In this document: in pieces, positions 24,756 to 33,827 of the stretch
Position numbering within the stretch: position 1 is the first letter of the stretch
Layout of the letters: the number at the start of each line of letters is the position of its first letter
Assembly: GCF_000373365.1 (NCBI RefSeq)
Contig: NZ_KB891210.1
Span: forward strand, 1 to 64,000
Origin: Parafrankia discariae
Lineage (GTDB): Bacteria > Actinomycetota > Actinomycetes > Frankiales > Frankiaceae
DNA: 64,000 bases
Direction of reading: 5' to 3'
Position numbers and translations under genes: made by a program
Notes under the pieces: generated by a model
Databases searched by the model: none
What the model saw: the letters and a program-made list of their open reading frames with translations, nothing else
What the model was told of the DNA's origin: nothing

Positions 24756-25427
24756 GTGGAGCTGCTCGGCGCGGGGCGTGACTCCGACATCTTCGCCCAT
24801 GGGCCGGGCACTGTTCTACGGCGCTACCGCGACGGGAGATCCGCGGCGGCGGAGGCGGAAGTGGTCGGGCGGTTGCACAGGCTGGGCTATCCCGTTCCGG
24901 CGGTGCGGGCCGTAGCGGGTCCGGACCTCGTGATGGAGCGAATCGACGGCGGGACCATGACACGGAGCCTGCTTGGCGGGGACCTCTCGCCGGGGACCGG
25001 CGGCGCGCTGCTCGCCGCGCTGCAGGACCGGCTGCACGCGCTGCCCTGGCCGGGCGATCGGCCCCTCCTGCATCTCGACCTCCATCCGGACAACGTGCTG
25101 ATAGGGCCGGGTGGGCCTGTCGTGATCGACTGGGCCAACGCCCGTCCCGGGCCGGTGGGTGTGGACGCGGCGCTGACGGCGCTGATCCTGGCGCAGGTGG
25201 CGATGACGCCTGGCACGTCGCCGGTGTCCGCGGAGCAGGTCGGGCCGTCGCGCGACGGGGTGATCGTCACGCTGCGCGCCTTCGCCGCGGCGGTCTCGAC
25301 CCCGTACGCCAGCCACCTGACCGACGCCGAGATCCTCCGCCGCCGAGACCCGCGCCTGACAACCGTTGAACTCACCCACCTGGCCGCCGCGGCCGTCCTT
25401 GCCCGGTCCGCCGGCCCGTCGCCCTGA
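24756..25427 (+). CDS. APH-family phosphotransferase
   Basis: Protein of 223 residues of the aminoglycoside phosphotransferase/choline kinase fold. It has a shortened N-lobe (ELLGAGRDSDIFAHGPGTVLRRY, containing the nucleotide-loop glycines and a lysine-equivalent arginine), MERIDGGTMTRSL in the hinge, the catalytic HLDLHPDNVLI (HxDxxxxN) and the metal-binding VVIDWANA. These kinases phosphorylate small molecules such as sugars, amino alcohols or antibiotics. At 223 residues it is shorter than the usual 260-300. The GTG start is probably leaderless. Substrate unknown; there is no specific reason to call it a resistance gene. Confidence 0.85.
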   Translation: MELLGAGRDSDIFAHGPGTVLRRYRDGRSAAAEAEVVGRLHRLGYPVPAVRAVAGPDLVMERIDGGTMTRSLLGGDLSPGTGGALLAALQDRLHALPWPGDRPLLHLDLHPDNVLIGPGGPVVIDWANARPGPVGVDAALTALILAQVAMTPGTSPVSAEQVGPSRDGVIVTLRAFAAAVSTPYASHLTDAEILRRRDPRLTTVELTHLAAAAVLARSAGPSP

Positions 25428-25602
25428 GGCTGTCCAGCTGGTGCCTCCGCCCGTCACGGGAACATCCGATCCACGGCTCCGGGTCCGGGTCCGGCTCCGC
25501 GGCCCGGGTCCGCGGCCCGGCTGGCAAAGGCTGCCGACGTCCAGAGGTCATCCCGCTGCGGATCTATCGGACAAAACCCTCGAACGTCAGGGTGGTCTGC
25601 TT

Positions 25603-25690
25603 GCCGTTTGGCATCCTTCTCGCCCTTGCAGAGCGAACTTCGCCGGAAATGCTGTCTGAAACGGCGAGAAAGAAACCAAACGGCGAGTAG
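25603..25690. repeat. structured palindromic element, copy 1
   Basis: An 88-nt imperfect palindrome. Outer stem GCCGTTTGG (25603-25611) pairs with CCAAACGGC (25676-25684); inner stem TTCTCGCC (25617-25624) pairs with GGCGAGAA (25663-25670), separated by a 5x5 internal loop, with a 38-nt terminal loop. It ends with GAGTAG. A second copy with the same layout and compensatory stem changes lies at 62347-62433. It sits in a 587-bp gap that otherwise holds a small ACCCT/AGGGT hairpin (25576-25593) and the 12-bp repeats below. Confidence 0.75.
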
Positions 25691-25870
25691 CCCAGCACCA
25701 GAAACGGACCGGGCCCCCACCGCCGTCAGATCGAGGCCCGCCGACGGTCGGGGCACCGGGCCGGCGCCGTGGCCGCACTCGACGGCTGCCAGTCGGGGGA
25801 CCACCTCGGCGAGCCAGCCGGGTCGGGGTTCGGTCGGCGAGCGCGTCCCAGGACGGGGTGTCCTCGCGAC

Positions 25871-25914
25871 CGGGACGTCAGCCGGGACGTCAGCCGGGAC
25901 GTCAGCCGGACGTC
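25871..25914. repeat. 12-bp tandem repeats with GACGTC cores
   Basis: Three exact copies of CGGGACGTCAGC (25871-25906) followed by a partial fourth (CGGACGTC). Each holds the palindrome GACGTC. They lie 100-145 bp upstream of the thioesterase start, so they could be iterated operators or slippage products. Confidence 0.7.
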
Positions 25915-26014
25915 GGGAGGCCGGTGGCCGGAGACCGGGTGGGCATGGTCTGATGGAAGTGGTGGGTCCGGAAACGGTCCGCTCTGTTCCCGTCCCTGTC
26001 CCGGCCAGACGGTG

Positions 26015-26785
26015 GTGACCTTGACCAGCGACATCGACCGCTGGCTGCGGCGGTTCCCCCGCGGCAGCGAGACGGGCCCCCGGCTCGTGTGCTTCCCGCA
26101 CGCCGGTGGAGCGTCCACGTTCTTCCACCCGCTGGCCGCGGCGCTGGCGGATGTCGCCGAGGTCTGCGCCGTCCAGTACCCGGGCCGGCAGGACCGGCTG
26201 GCCGAGGCCCCGCACACCAGCATCGACCCGCTCGCCGACGAGATCGCGGCGGTGCTGGGTCCGCTCACCGACCGGCCGTTGGCCCTGTTCGGGCACAGCA
26301 TGGGCTCGATCGTGGCGTTCGAGGTGACCCGCCGGCTGGAGGCCACGCCGGGGGCACCTGTTCCGTCGATCGTGTTCCCGTCCGGCCGGGCCGCCCCGTC
26401 CAGGAGCCGGCCCGGCACCGTCCACCAGGGGGATGACGCGGCCGTCCTGGACTCGATCGCGAAGCTGGGCGGCACCGACCGGCGGGTCCTCGCGGACCCG
26501 GAGCTGATCGACCTGATCCTGCCCGCGACGCGGGCCGACTACCAGGCCATCGAGACCTACCGCTGCGCGCCCGGTGCCACGGTGGCCGCGGAGCTGCGGG
26601 TGACGATCGGTGACAGCGACACGGCCGTGACCGAGGCGGAGGCGGCGGCCTGGGCCGAGCACACGACGGGTGGTTTCGACCTGGCCGTGCTGCCCGGCGG
26701 GCACTTCTACCTCTCGACGCAGATCGAGGCCGTGGCCGAGCGTGTCCGCACCGGGCTGCTCGGCGCCGGCATCCCCCTGGCCTGA
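26015..26785 (+). CDS. type II thioesterase (GrsT-like)
   Basis: Alpha/beta-hydrolase of 256 residues of the type II thioesterase family that edits non-ribosomal peptide and polyketide synthases. It shows the entry motif RLVCFPHAGGASTFFHPLA, the nucleophile elbow GHSMGS, the QYPGRQDRL segment and the terminal GGHFYL with the catalytic His. The GTG at 26015 is preferred (GTG also at 26012 and TTG at 26021); there is no clear ribosome site. No NRPS or PKS module is in the window, so its partner cluster must be elsewhere or lost. Confidence 0.87.
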   Translation: MTLTSDIDRWLRRFPRGSETGPRLVCFPHAGGASTFFHPLAAALADVAEVCAVQYPGRQDRLAEAPHTSIDPLADEIAAVLGPLTDRPLALFGHSMGSIVAFEVTRRLEATPGAPVPSIVFPSGRAAPSRSRPGTVHQGDDAAVLDSIAKLGGTDRRVLADPELIDLILPATRADYQAIETYRCAPGATVAAELRVTIGDSDTAVTEAEAAAWAEHTTGGFDLAVLPGGHFYLSTQIEAVAERVRTGLLGAGIPLA

Positions 26786-26863
26786 GCGGCTGTGCCTGCC
26801 AGCGCCCGTGCTGCCAGCGCCCGTGCCTGCCGGCGGGCGGGCGGGCCGTGACCGCCAGCGGCG

Positions 26864-28975
26864 TCAGCTCTGGGCCGAGGTGTGCCGGGTCAACTGGTTG
26901 CGCCGGACCATGTCCACGATCTGGGTGACGGGACCGACCACGAGCAGCTCGTCCCCGGGCCGCAGCTTGGTGTGCCGGCCGGGGCGGTAGTCCGGGGAAC
27001 TCGCCTCCGGGCCGTGGGCTGTGCCGTCCCCGAGGCCGTCTGCGAGGCCGTCCCGAAAGCCGTCGCCGGGCCCGCCGTGGAGGCCGCCGCGGTGGCCGTT
27101 GTGCCTGGTCACGGCCAGGACGCGGGTTCCGGTGGCCAGCTCGCCGAGGGTGGGCCCGGCCAGCCCCCCGCCAGGGCGGACCGTCATCCGCGCGACCAGG
27201 AACGGCGTCCGCTCCACGTAGAAGGCGCTGATCACCTCGTGGCCGAGCGCGGCGGCGACGAAGTACGGCGTCGCCAGCGTGGACGCGCTGCGGGCGGTGT
27301 GGATCCCGAAGCGACGCTCGAACTCGTCGGCCATGGTGGCGTCGAAGACCCGCAGGACGACGCGCAGCGCCGCCTCCGGCCCACCATCGGCGGGCGGGGC
27401 GGGATCGTGGCGCCCGCCGTGGTACGCCCGGCCGCCGGCGCCCTGGGCGGCGGCCCGCGCGGCCCGCCGGGCGGCGTGGGCGCGGCGCAGCTCCGAGTGA
27501 GTCTCCCGGGCTGAAAGGATGGTCTCCAGGTTGGCCAGGCCGTCGCTGGTCACCGCCGCGATCGTGGTCGCGTGCGCGAGCCCGGCCTCCAGCAGCGTCG
27601 CCTGTACCGTCGCGTCGCCGATCACCACCGGGACGCCGCGCTCGCGGGCCACCGGCAGGAACCGGTTGTTCTCGTCCCGTTCGATGACCACGATCCGTCG
27701 CCCGGCCCGCAGCAGGCCCTCCATCGTGGCCACGCCCACCGAGCCGAGCCCGCAGAGGATCACGTGCCCGCGGACGGCGTCCGCCCGGCCGCGTCCCAGC
27801 GCCCGTTCCAGCCGGCGGCTGATGATGACGTTCGTGATGAACGCGTAGACGACGGCGATGGACAGGGCGCCGAGCAGCATCAGGGCGATACCGAAGGCCT
27901 GCAGCCAGCCGTCCGCGGCGCCGAAGTTGTAGTCGCCGTAGCCGACCGTGACCATGGTCTCGACCGTCAGGTACAGCGCGTCGAGCGCGTCGAAGTTCGC
28001 CGGCGCGCCGGGGTTGTTGTCCTCGTAGGTCAGCGTCAGCACGACAGTGCTGATCACCATGAGGGTCGCGACGACCGTGAGGGCCCGGCGGAACGGCCGG
28101 TCGAGCTCGCCGCGCACCGTCGCCAGCAGCGCCCGCAGCCGGGCCGGCACGCGCCGTGCGCGGCCGGGGAGGTCCGACGCCCCCTCGCGGTAGTCGCCGT
28201 CGCCGCCGCGGGTGTCGGAGCCGGAGTCCTCCTGGGCGGCGGCGACCAGGGACGCGAAGGTGCGGGCGTCGTGCACCTCGTCGACCGCCATCCCACGCGC
28301 GCGGAGCTCGCCGAGCCGGCCCAGCAGGGTGAGGCGGTCACCGGGGGCCAGCGGGACGTCCCGTGGCGGGCACACCTCGGCCAGCCGCTCGCCCGCCCGG
28401 CGCAGCGAGATGGGCGTCAGGTCGCCGTAGAGCGCCCGGAAGGGCGCCCGGCTGGTGACCGGTTCGTCGACGACGGCGAAGATCTCCCCGGCCCCGGCCG
28501 GCTCGTCCAGCGGAAACGCGTGGATCACCGCGGAGCGCACGCAGGCCTCGACGAAGCCCGGGCCGGCCAGCTCGCCGACGCTGCGCACCCGGACCTGGGT
28601 GAGCGCGTCCCGGAGCTGGTCGCCGAGCTGGCGGTTGCCGATGCCGGCGACGATCCGGATCCGTGGCGCGGCGTTGACCGCCACCAGGGCGATCTGCAGG
28701 TTCTCCAGGTCGGTCTCGTGGCAGGCCACCACGGCCAGCGCGGTGTCGAGACCGGCCTCACGCAGGGACTCCGGCGTCCGGGCGCTCTCCCGGACCAGGG
28801 CGACGCCCCACCGCTCGAGCCGCCGGTGCAGGCCCGGCGCGTCACGCTCGTCGACGACCACGGCGCGTACCCCGGCGGCGTCGAGCTGCTCGACGACGCT
28901 CAGGCCCAGGTCGTTCAGGCCGCACACGATCACATGGCCGGCGATCGTCGCAGGTCCGGCAACCCCACTGCGCAT
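26864..28975 (-). CDS. potassium channel with two RCK/TrkA domains
   Basis: Protein of 703 residues. Order: N-terminal TrkA-N/RCK domain (HVIVCGLNDLGLSVVEQL) with TrkA-C-like part (PLAPGDRLTLLG), an acidic linker, a two-helix ion channel (about 295-400) with selectivity filter TVGYGD near residue 343, a second RCK Rossmann domain (HVILCGLGSVGVATMEGL) and a final TrkA-C domain (LRPGDELLVVGP). RCK domains bind NAD(H) or nucleotides and gate the pore. Most bacterial homologues have the channel first; the leading RCK is the notable feature. Insertions rich in Ala/Arg/Gly (after RETHSEL) and Gly/Asp (NGHRGGLHGG) sit in the second RCK part. The ATG at 28975 has only a crowded AAGG upstream and may be leaderless. 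Confidence 0.88.
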   Translation of the reverse strand: MRSGVAGPATIAGHVIVCGLNDLGLSVVEQLDAAGVRAVVVDERDAPGLHRRLERWGVALVRESARTPESLREAGLDTALAVVACHETDLENLQIALVAVNAAPRIRIVAGIGNRQLGDQLRDALTQVRVRSVGELAGPGFVEACVRSAVIHAFPLDEPAGAGEIFAVVDEPVTSRAPFRALYGDLTPISLRRAGERLAEVCPPRDVPLAPGDRLTLLGRLGELRARGMAVDEVHDARTFASLVAAAQEDSGSDTRGGDGDYREGASDLPGRARRVPARLRALLATVRGELDRPFRRALTVVATLMVISTVVLTLTYEDNNPGAPANFDALDALYLTVETMVTVGYGDYNFGAADGWLQAFGIALMLLGALSIAVVYAFITNVIISRRLERALGRGRADAVRGHVILCGLGSVGVATMEGLLRAGRRIVVIERDENNRFLPVARERGVPVVIGDATVQATLLEAGLAHATTIAAVTSDGLANLETILSARETHSELRRAHAARRAARAAAQGAGGRAYHGGRHDPAPPADGGPEAALRVVLRVFDATMADEFERRFGIHTARSASTLATPYFVAAALGHEVISAFYVERTPFLVARMTVRPGGGLAGPTLGELATGTRVLAVTRHNGHRGGLHGGPGDGFRDGLADGLGDGTAHGPEASSPDYRPGRHTKLRPGDELLVVGPVTQIVDMVRRNQLTRHTSAQS

Positions 28976-29129
28976 CCTTGAAGCATGCGGGACCGCGGTC
29001 CCCGGCACGTCCCCGGGCCACTCCCGGGCACGTCCCCTGGGCGTCTCCGGTGCGTTCCCGGCGCGTTCCCGGGCAGGCCGATTCCGGCCGGTTGGTCCGC
29101 CCGCGGTTGCTCGGGCGCATGATGGGACG

Positions 29130-30020
29130 GTGGCGCTGCCCAGGATGCGGATCGACGCGGAAGCTCTGCGCACCCGGCTCGCCGGGGAGGTGTTCTCCCG
29201 GGTGGCGGGTACGAGCGGACCGCGGCGGCGCGAGCAGATCTTCGAGGCCCCCGGCGAGCGCTGGTTCGGCGAGGACCGGCCGATCCGCCGGGTGCACGCC
29301 GACGCGGCCATGTTCGTCGGCGGCCTGCGGGCCCTGCTCCTCCAGTCGCTGCACCCGCTCGCGATGGCCGGCGTCGCCGAGCACTCGGACTACCGGGCGG
29401 ACCCGTGGGGCCGGCTCCAGCGGACGAGCTTCTTCCTGGCGGTCACCACGTTCGGCCCGGTCCACGAAGCCGAGCGGGCGGTGGACCGGGTGCGCGGCGT
29501 GCACCGGCGGGTCCAGGGCGTCGCCGCGGACGGCCGCCCCTACTCGGCGGGGGACCCGCACCTGCTGCACTGGGTGCACGTCGCCGAGATCGACAGCTTC
29601 CTGGCCGCCCACCAGCGTTACGGGGCGGCGCCGCTGAGCCCGTCCGAATGCGACGACTACGTCGCCGACGCCAGCCTGATCGCCAGCCGGCTCGGCGTGC
29701 CGGATCCGCCGCGGAGCAGGGCCGAGCTCGCCGAGCAGCTCGCCGCGTTCCGGCCCGAGCTGCGGGGGACCCCGCAGGCCCGCGGCGCGGCACGCTACCT
29801 GCTGCTGCGAGCGCCGCTGCCGCTGGCCGCCCGGGTTCCCTACAGCGCGCTCGCCGGCGCGGCCGTCGGGCTGATGCCCGCCTGGACCCGCTGGCCGCTG
29901 CGCCTGCCCTACCTCCCGGCGACCGAAGCCACCTGGGGACGGATCGCCGGGCACAGCGTGGTCTCCAGCATCCGCTGGGCCACGGCCTCCCGGGCCAGCG
30001 CCACCGACCCAGCCGCCTAG
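29130..30020 (+). CDS. MpaB/rubber-oxygenase-like (DUF2236) protein
   Basis: Protein of 296 residues of the DUF2236 or oxygenase MpaB family, which includes fungal MpaB and latex-clearing proteins that bind b-type haem. Signature region: LLLQSLHPLAMAGVAEHSDY followed by DPWGRLQRTSFFLAVTTFG, with conserved His residues as likely haem ligands, and LHWVHVAEIDSF downstream. The GTG at 29130 lies 6 nt after a CATGAT -10-like box, suggesting a leaderless message; an in-frame ATG at 29145 is the alternative. It is divergent from the channel gene. Substrate unknown; family members act on hydrophobic compounds. Confidence 0.87.
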   Translation: MALPRMRIDAEALRTRLAGEVFSRVAGTSGPRRREQIFEAPGERWFGEDRPIRRVHADAAMFVGGLRALLLQSLHPLAMAGVAEHSDYRADPWGRLQRTSFFLAVTTFGPVHEAERAVDRVRGVHRRVQGVAADGRPYSAGDPHLLHWVHVAEIDSFLAAHQRYGAAPLSPSECDDYVADASLIASRLGVPDPPRSRAELAEQLAAFRPELRGTPQARGAARYLLLRAPLPLAARVPYSALAGAAVGLMPAWTRWPLRLPYLPATEATWGRIAGHSVVSSIRWATASRASATDPAA

Positions 30021-30568
30021 GCCGGCTGCCTCGCCCACGGCCTGGCCGGCTGCCCTGGTCGGCTGCCTCGCGCACGGCCGCGCCTCGCCCACGGCCGGTC
30101 GGGCCGACGTACCGGAGGGAGCAGGCGCGCCCCCCTCACTGGCGCGCCTGCCCACCCGGCCGGCATCCGGCGCCCGCGCGCCCGGCCGGGTGGCCACCCG
30201 GGCCGGCCCGGCACGCATCGCCGTGGGCCCGCCACGTCTCGACGCGGCAGGCACCCGCCGTCCGGCGGCCGCTGACCCACCGTGCGGGACCGCGGACGCC
30301 GTCGTGAGAAGTACGCGGCCAGCCGCCGGCACCCGCGTCGAGAAAAGACGATCTGGGCCACCGGCACCGACCGACCGACCACCGCGGCCGCCGCCGCCGG
30401 GCCCGCCGGGGGACTTCGCCGAAGCGTGTTGTGTGAGCGGTGTATCGGGCGGCTGAGCCAACTCGCTTGGACGTTCCTCCTGCCGGAGGCGTCCCGGCGC
30501 GCGATCACGCGGCAGCCTCCGGTGGGGAGCGTGTGATCGATCATGGCGGGATGGGTAGGTGATCGACC
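30021..30568. other. intergenic region with GC hairpin
   Basis: A 548-bp gap. Its first 100 bp contain degenerate direct repeats (GGCTGCCTCGCCCACGGCC-like). At 30469-30494 a hairpin pairs GGACG with CGTCC and CCTCC with GGAGG around a TGCC loop with a two-base bulge; it could be a terminator or a leader structure of the small gene that follows. No gene was recognised. Confidence 0.45.
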
Positions 30569-30823
30569 ATGTTGAGTTGGCTGCGCCGGTCGGCGTCCGC
30601 GCGACGTGACCACGACCAGGCGGACAGTTCGTCGTGGAATCCGTCCGGATGGTGGTGGTGCCTGGAGCACGGGCGCGTGGAGAACCCGCCGGACGCCCCG
30701 GGACACCGCCGGCTGGGTCCCTATCCGAGCGCGGCCGAGGCCGAGAACTGGCGCGACGGGCTGGACCGGCGCAACGAGCGGTGGGACGAGGAGGACCGCC
30801 GCTGGGCCGGGGAAGACCGCTGA
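30569..30823 (+). CDS. small SPOR-like conserved protein
   Basis: Protein of 84 residues. The core WWWCLEHGRVENPPDAPGHRR, then LGPYPSAAEAENW, resembles short actinobacterial proteins of the form 'CL.HG.VE....RLGPY.T.EEA...L', related to SPOR-type folds; the C-terminus is very acidic/basic mixed (RRNERWDEEDRRWAGEDR). AGGTGAT sits about 5 nt before the ATG, a good ribosome site. Function unknown. Confidence 0.75.
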   Translation: MLSWLRRSASARRDHDQADSSSWNPSGWWWCLEHGRVENPPDAPGHRRLGPYPSAAEAENWRDGLDRRNERWDEEDRRWAGEDR

Positions 30824-31067
30824 GTCGGCGGGTGCGCGGGTACGCGGGGGCGGGGGAGCGGTGCCGCGGGCGACTCGACGGGGCGACCGGCGGACCGGGC
30901 GCGGGCCGGCCTGACGTGTGCCGACACGCGCCACGTGGGGCGCCTGGCGGCGACTATGACCCCATAGGGTGACCACTCGACTTCATTGAGTGGTGCGTGG
31001 TGTCGGTGGTGCCTGGCGACGTCGCCCGGCGGGGTACGGCGTCCGCGTCCCGGTGGGAGGAATCCGA

Positions 31068-31379
31068 GTGCGTTCCCCGTCGACTGACCCCCCTCCGCCC
31101 CCGCCCCCGCCCCCATCGCCGCCCCGGCCCGTGCCCGCGGGCCCGTCCCCTGGACGCCCGTTGCCGCGTGGCCTCGTCCGGGCGGCGGTCACGGTGCTGC
31201 TCTCCGCCCAGGTGGTGGCGCTGATGCTGGTGGGGACCTACGCGCGCGTCGAGCCGCGGGTGTGGGGCTTCCCGTTCTTCTACTGGTACACGCTGCTGTG
31301 GGTCGTCGCGGGCGCGGCGAGCCTGGCCGGCGCCACCTGGCTTCTGCGGCGCGCCGCGGTCCGACCGGACGTCCGATGA
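31068..31379 (+). CDS. DUF3311 membrane protein
   Basis: Protein of 103 residues: a poly-proline N-terminal leader, then two membrane helices separated by VEPRVWGFPFFYWYTLLWV, the DUF3311 signature. These small proteins are nearly always encoded directly before a sodium:solute symporter, as here, and are probably an accessory subunit. The GTG start has GGGAGG 7 nt upstream. Its stop overlaps the next ATG (ATGA), implying coupled translation. Confidence 0.85.
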   Translation: MRSPSTDPPPPPPPPPSPPRPVPAGPSPGRPLPRGLVRAAVTVLLSAQVVALMLVGTYARVEPRVWGFPFFYWYTLLWVVAGAASLAGATWLLRRAAVRPDVR

Positions 31380-33121
31380 GCCCCGGTCCCGGCACCGGGT
31401 GGCTCCCGCCCGGTGACCCGCCGCCGTTCCACGCCGCGCCGTTCCACGCCGAGTTCCACGGTGTCGAGTTCACGGTCTTCCTGGCGCTGTTCGTCCTGGT
31501 CACCGTCATCGGGTTCGGCGCGGCGCGCTGGCGGCGGGCCGACAGCCTCGACCACCTCGACGAGTGGGGACTCGGTGGCCGCGGATTCGGCTCGTTCGTC
31601 GCCTGGTTCCTCATCGGCGGCGACATCTTCACCGCCTACACGTTCATCGCCGTTCCCGGGGCGATGTACGCGACGGGCGCCGTCTCGGGCTGGTTCGCCG
31701 TGGTGTTCACCAGCGTGGTCTGGCCGATCGTCTTCGTGATCATGCCGCGGCTGTGGGTCGTCGCCAGTCGGAACGGGTACGTCACGCCGGCCGACTTCGT
31801 CCGCGGGCGGTACGGGTCGCGGGCGCTCGCGCTGGCGGTCGCCGTGACCGGCATCGTCGCGACGATGCCGTACATCGCCCTCCAACTGGTGGGCATGCAG
31901 GCCGTCCTCGAGGCGATGGGGATCGGCAGCGGCGGTGACAACCCGATCGTCCGGGATATCCCGATCGTCATCGCGTTCACGGTGCTGGCCGCGTACACCT
32001 ACCGCTCGGGACTGCGGGCACCGGCGCTCATCGCGTTCGTGAAGGACGTTCTGATCTACGCCGTGGTGCTCGTCGCGGTGATCTACATTCCGCACCGGCT
32101 CGGCGGGTACGGCGCGGTGTTCGACGCGGCCCAGGCGAAGTTCGACACCGCGAACGCGGCCGCGGCGGCGGCGGGCCGACCGCCGAAGGCGGCGTTCATC
32201 CCGGGCCCGTCGGACTTCCTCGCGTACGCGACCCTGGCCCTCGGCTCCGCGATGGCATTGTTCATGTACCCGCACGCGATCACCGGGATTCTCTCGACGC
32301 GCAGCCAGGACGTCATCCGGCGCAACACGGTGGCGCTGCCGCTCTACTCCCTGCTGCTCGCCTTCCTGGCGCTGCTCGGTTTCGCCGCGATCGCCTCGGG
32401 GGTGAAGACCGACAACCCGCGGCTGGTCGTCCCGCTGCTGTTCGACCAGCAGTTCCCGGCCTGGTTCACGGGTGTCGCGTTCGCCGCGGTGGCGATCGGC
32501 GCGCTCGTCCCGGCGGCGATCATGTCGATCGCGGCGGCGAACCTGTTCACCCGCAACATCTACGTCGAGTTCTTCCGGCCGGACGCGACGCCCGCTCAGG
32601 AGACCTCGGTCTCCAGGACGGCCTCGCTGCTGGTGAAGGTCGGCGCGCTCGTCTTCGTCCTCGGGATGGACACGCAGAACTCGATCAATCTGCAGCTGCT
32701 CGGCGGCGTCTGGATCCTGCAGACGTTCCCGGCGATCGTGGCCGGCCTGTGGACGCGGTGGCTGCACCGCTGGGCGCTGCTCGGCGGCTGGCTGGCCGGG
32801 ATGGCCTACGGCACGTTCGAGGCCCACGCGCAGCGCGGCGCGACCGCGCGGCACTTTGGCAGCTCGCTCGCCGAGGTCCCCGGACTCGGCCGAACGGCCT
32901 ACATCGCGCTGACCGCGTTCGTCCTGAACGTCGTGATCGCCGTGGCGCTGACCGGCCTGCTGCGGGCACTGCGCGTGCCCGCCGGCGCGGACACGACGCA
33001 GGTCGGCGCCGACGCGACGCGGGCCGTCGGCGCGCCGGTGCCCGCCGACGGCGGTGCCGGCGTGCCCGCCCAGCCCCCCGCCCAGGTCCCCGCGCGGGAG
33101 ACGGCCGGGCCACCAGCCTGA
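31376..33121 (+). CDS. sodium:solute symporter (SSS family)
   Basis: Protein of 581 residues with about 13 membrane helices. Characteristic stretches: DEWGLGGRGFGSFVAWFLIGG near residue 60, PRLWVVASRNGYVTPADFVR, GVKTDNPRLVVPLLFDQ and ALVPAAIMSIAAANLFTRN, as in the MctP-like monocarboxylate/acetate branch of SSS. It would import a small organic acid with Na+ or H+. A His-rich N-terminal stretch (FHAAPFHAEFHG) and a Pro/Ala C-terminal tail are unusual but cytoplasmic or peripheral. It forms an operon with the DUF3311 gene and ends at a hairpin terminator. Confidence 0.9.
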   Translation: MSPGPGTGWLPPGDPPPFHAAPFHAEFHGVEFTVFLALFVLVTVIGFGAARWRRADSLDHLDEWGLGGRGFGSFVAWFLIGGDIFTAYTFIAVPGAMYATGAVSGWFAVVFTSVVWPIVFVIMPRLWVVASRNGYVTPADFVRGRYGSRALALAVAVTGIVATMPYIALQLVGMQAVLEAMGIGSGGDNPIVRDIPIVIAFTVLAAYTYRSGLRAPALIAFVKDVLIYAVVLVAVIYIPHRLGGYGAVFDAAQAKFDTANAAAAAAGRPPKAAFIPGPSDFLAYATLALGSAMALFMYPHAITGILSTRSQDVIRRNTVALPLYSLLLAFLALLGFAAIASGVKTDNPRLVVPLLFDQQFPAWFTGVAFAAVAIGALVPAAIMSIAAANLFTRNIYVEFFRPDATPAQETSVSRTASLLVKVGALVFVLGMDTQNSINLQLLGGVWILQTFPAIVAGLWTRWLHRWALLGGWLAGMAYGTFEAHAQRGATARHFGSSLAEVPGLGRTAYIALTAFVLNVVIAVALTGLLRALRVPAGADTTQVGADATRAVGAPVPADGGAGVPAQPPAQVPARETAGPPA

Positions 33122-33125
33122 GACC

Positions 33126-33146
33126 GGCGCGGGGGTGTCCCGCGCC
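33126..33146 (+). terminator. hairpin terminator
   Basis: GGCGCGGG (33126-33133), a 5-nt loop and CCCGCGCC (33139-33146) form a perfect 8-bp stem 4 bp after the symporter stop. Confidence 0.7.
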
Positions 33147-33283
33147 GCCGGGTCGTTGGTACTCCGCCCCGACGACCAAGGCCGGATGATGCGGGCTTTC
33201 CCAAATGACACCGTTCTGTAACGACAGAGTCGTGTGACGAGTGTGTCTCCACACAACACAGCCGCCGGGGGTGGGAGGGCCTG

Positions 33284-33721
33284 ATGAGCCGCCGTCCGAT
33301 CGTGTCAGACGCCGTGACATGGGAATTCAACGCCACGTACCTGGCCGAGAACGGCGAGCGGGTTCCGCTGCCGACAAGCCTGAGGTACGACCCGGCCGAT
33401 CCGATCGCGATCACCATGAGCATGTGGGTGACCGATCAGAAAGCCGTCGTGTGGACTTTCGCGCGCCGGCTCTTCGTCGACGGGGCACGCCGCTGCGCGG
33501 GGCTCGGTGACGTCCGGGTCCGCCCGATCGTCCGGGACCGCCGTCGGGTGCTGCTGGTCGAGCTTTCCAGCCCCGGCGGACACGCGATGATCGAGCTGCC
33601 CGCGGACCGGGTCGGTGACTTCGTCTGCCACACCTACGACCTGCTGCCCGCGTCGGCGGAGGACGCCGTGGTCGAGCGCGATCTGGTGCTGCGGGTGCTG
33701 CGAGGACGCAGCCGCAGCTGA
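33284..33721 (+). CDS. SsgA-like sporulation/cell-division regulator
   Basis: Protein of 145 residues of the SsgA/SsgB family (SALPs). It shows the family blocks SLRYDPADPIAITMSMWV, VVWTFARRLFVDG, GDVRVRPIV and LLVELSSPGGHAMIELPA. SALPs localise cell division and septal peptidoglycan remodelling in sporulating actinomycetes and are restricted to morphologically complex actinobacteria, which supports the taxonomic reading. GGGAGGG lies just upstream of the ATG at 33284. Paralogue identity (SsgB versus others) cannot be settled from sequence reading alone. Confidence 0.88.
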   Translation: MSRRPIVSDAVTWEFNATYLAENGERVPLPTSLRYDPADPIAITMSMWVTDQKAVVWTFARRLFVDGARRCAGLGDVRVRPIVRDRRRVLLVELSSPGGHAMIELPADRVGDFVCHTYDLLPASAEDAVVERDLVLRVLRGRSRS

Positions 33722-33827
33722 CCGGCCGGTGGCACCCGGACGTCTGGACTGATCGGCCTCCGGACGTCCGGTGGTGAGCCTGGCGCCGCGACCGGCCCGC
33801 CGGCCGTGACCGCTGCCGGCCCGCCGG

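Noticed and set aside
24756-25427. Antibiotic-resistance aminoglycoside kinase
   Set aside because: Only the general fold is visible; short and divergent N-lobe, no resistance context.
31280-33259. 659-residue frame antisense to the symporter
   Set aside because: Almost wholly charged Arg/Asp/His residues; mirror of a membrane protein gene.
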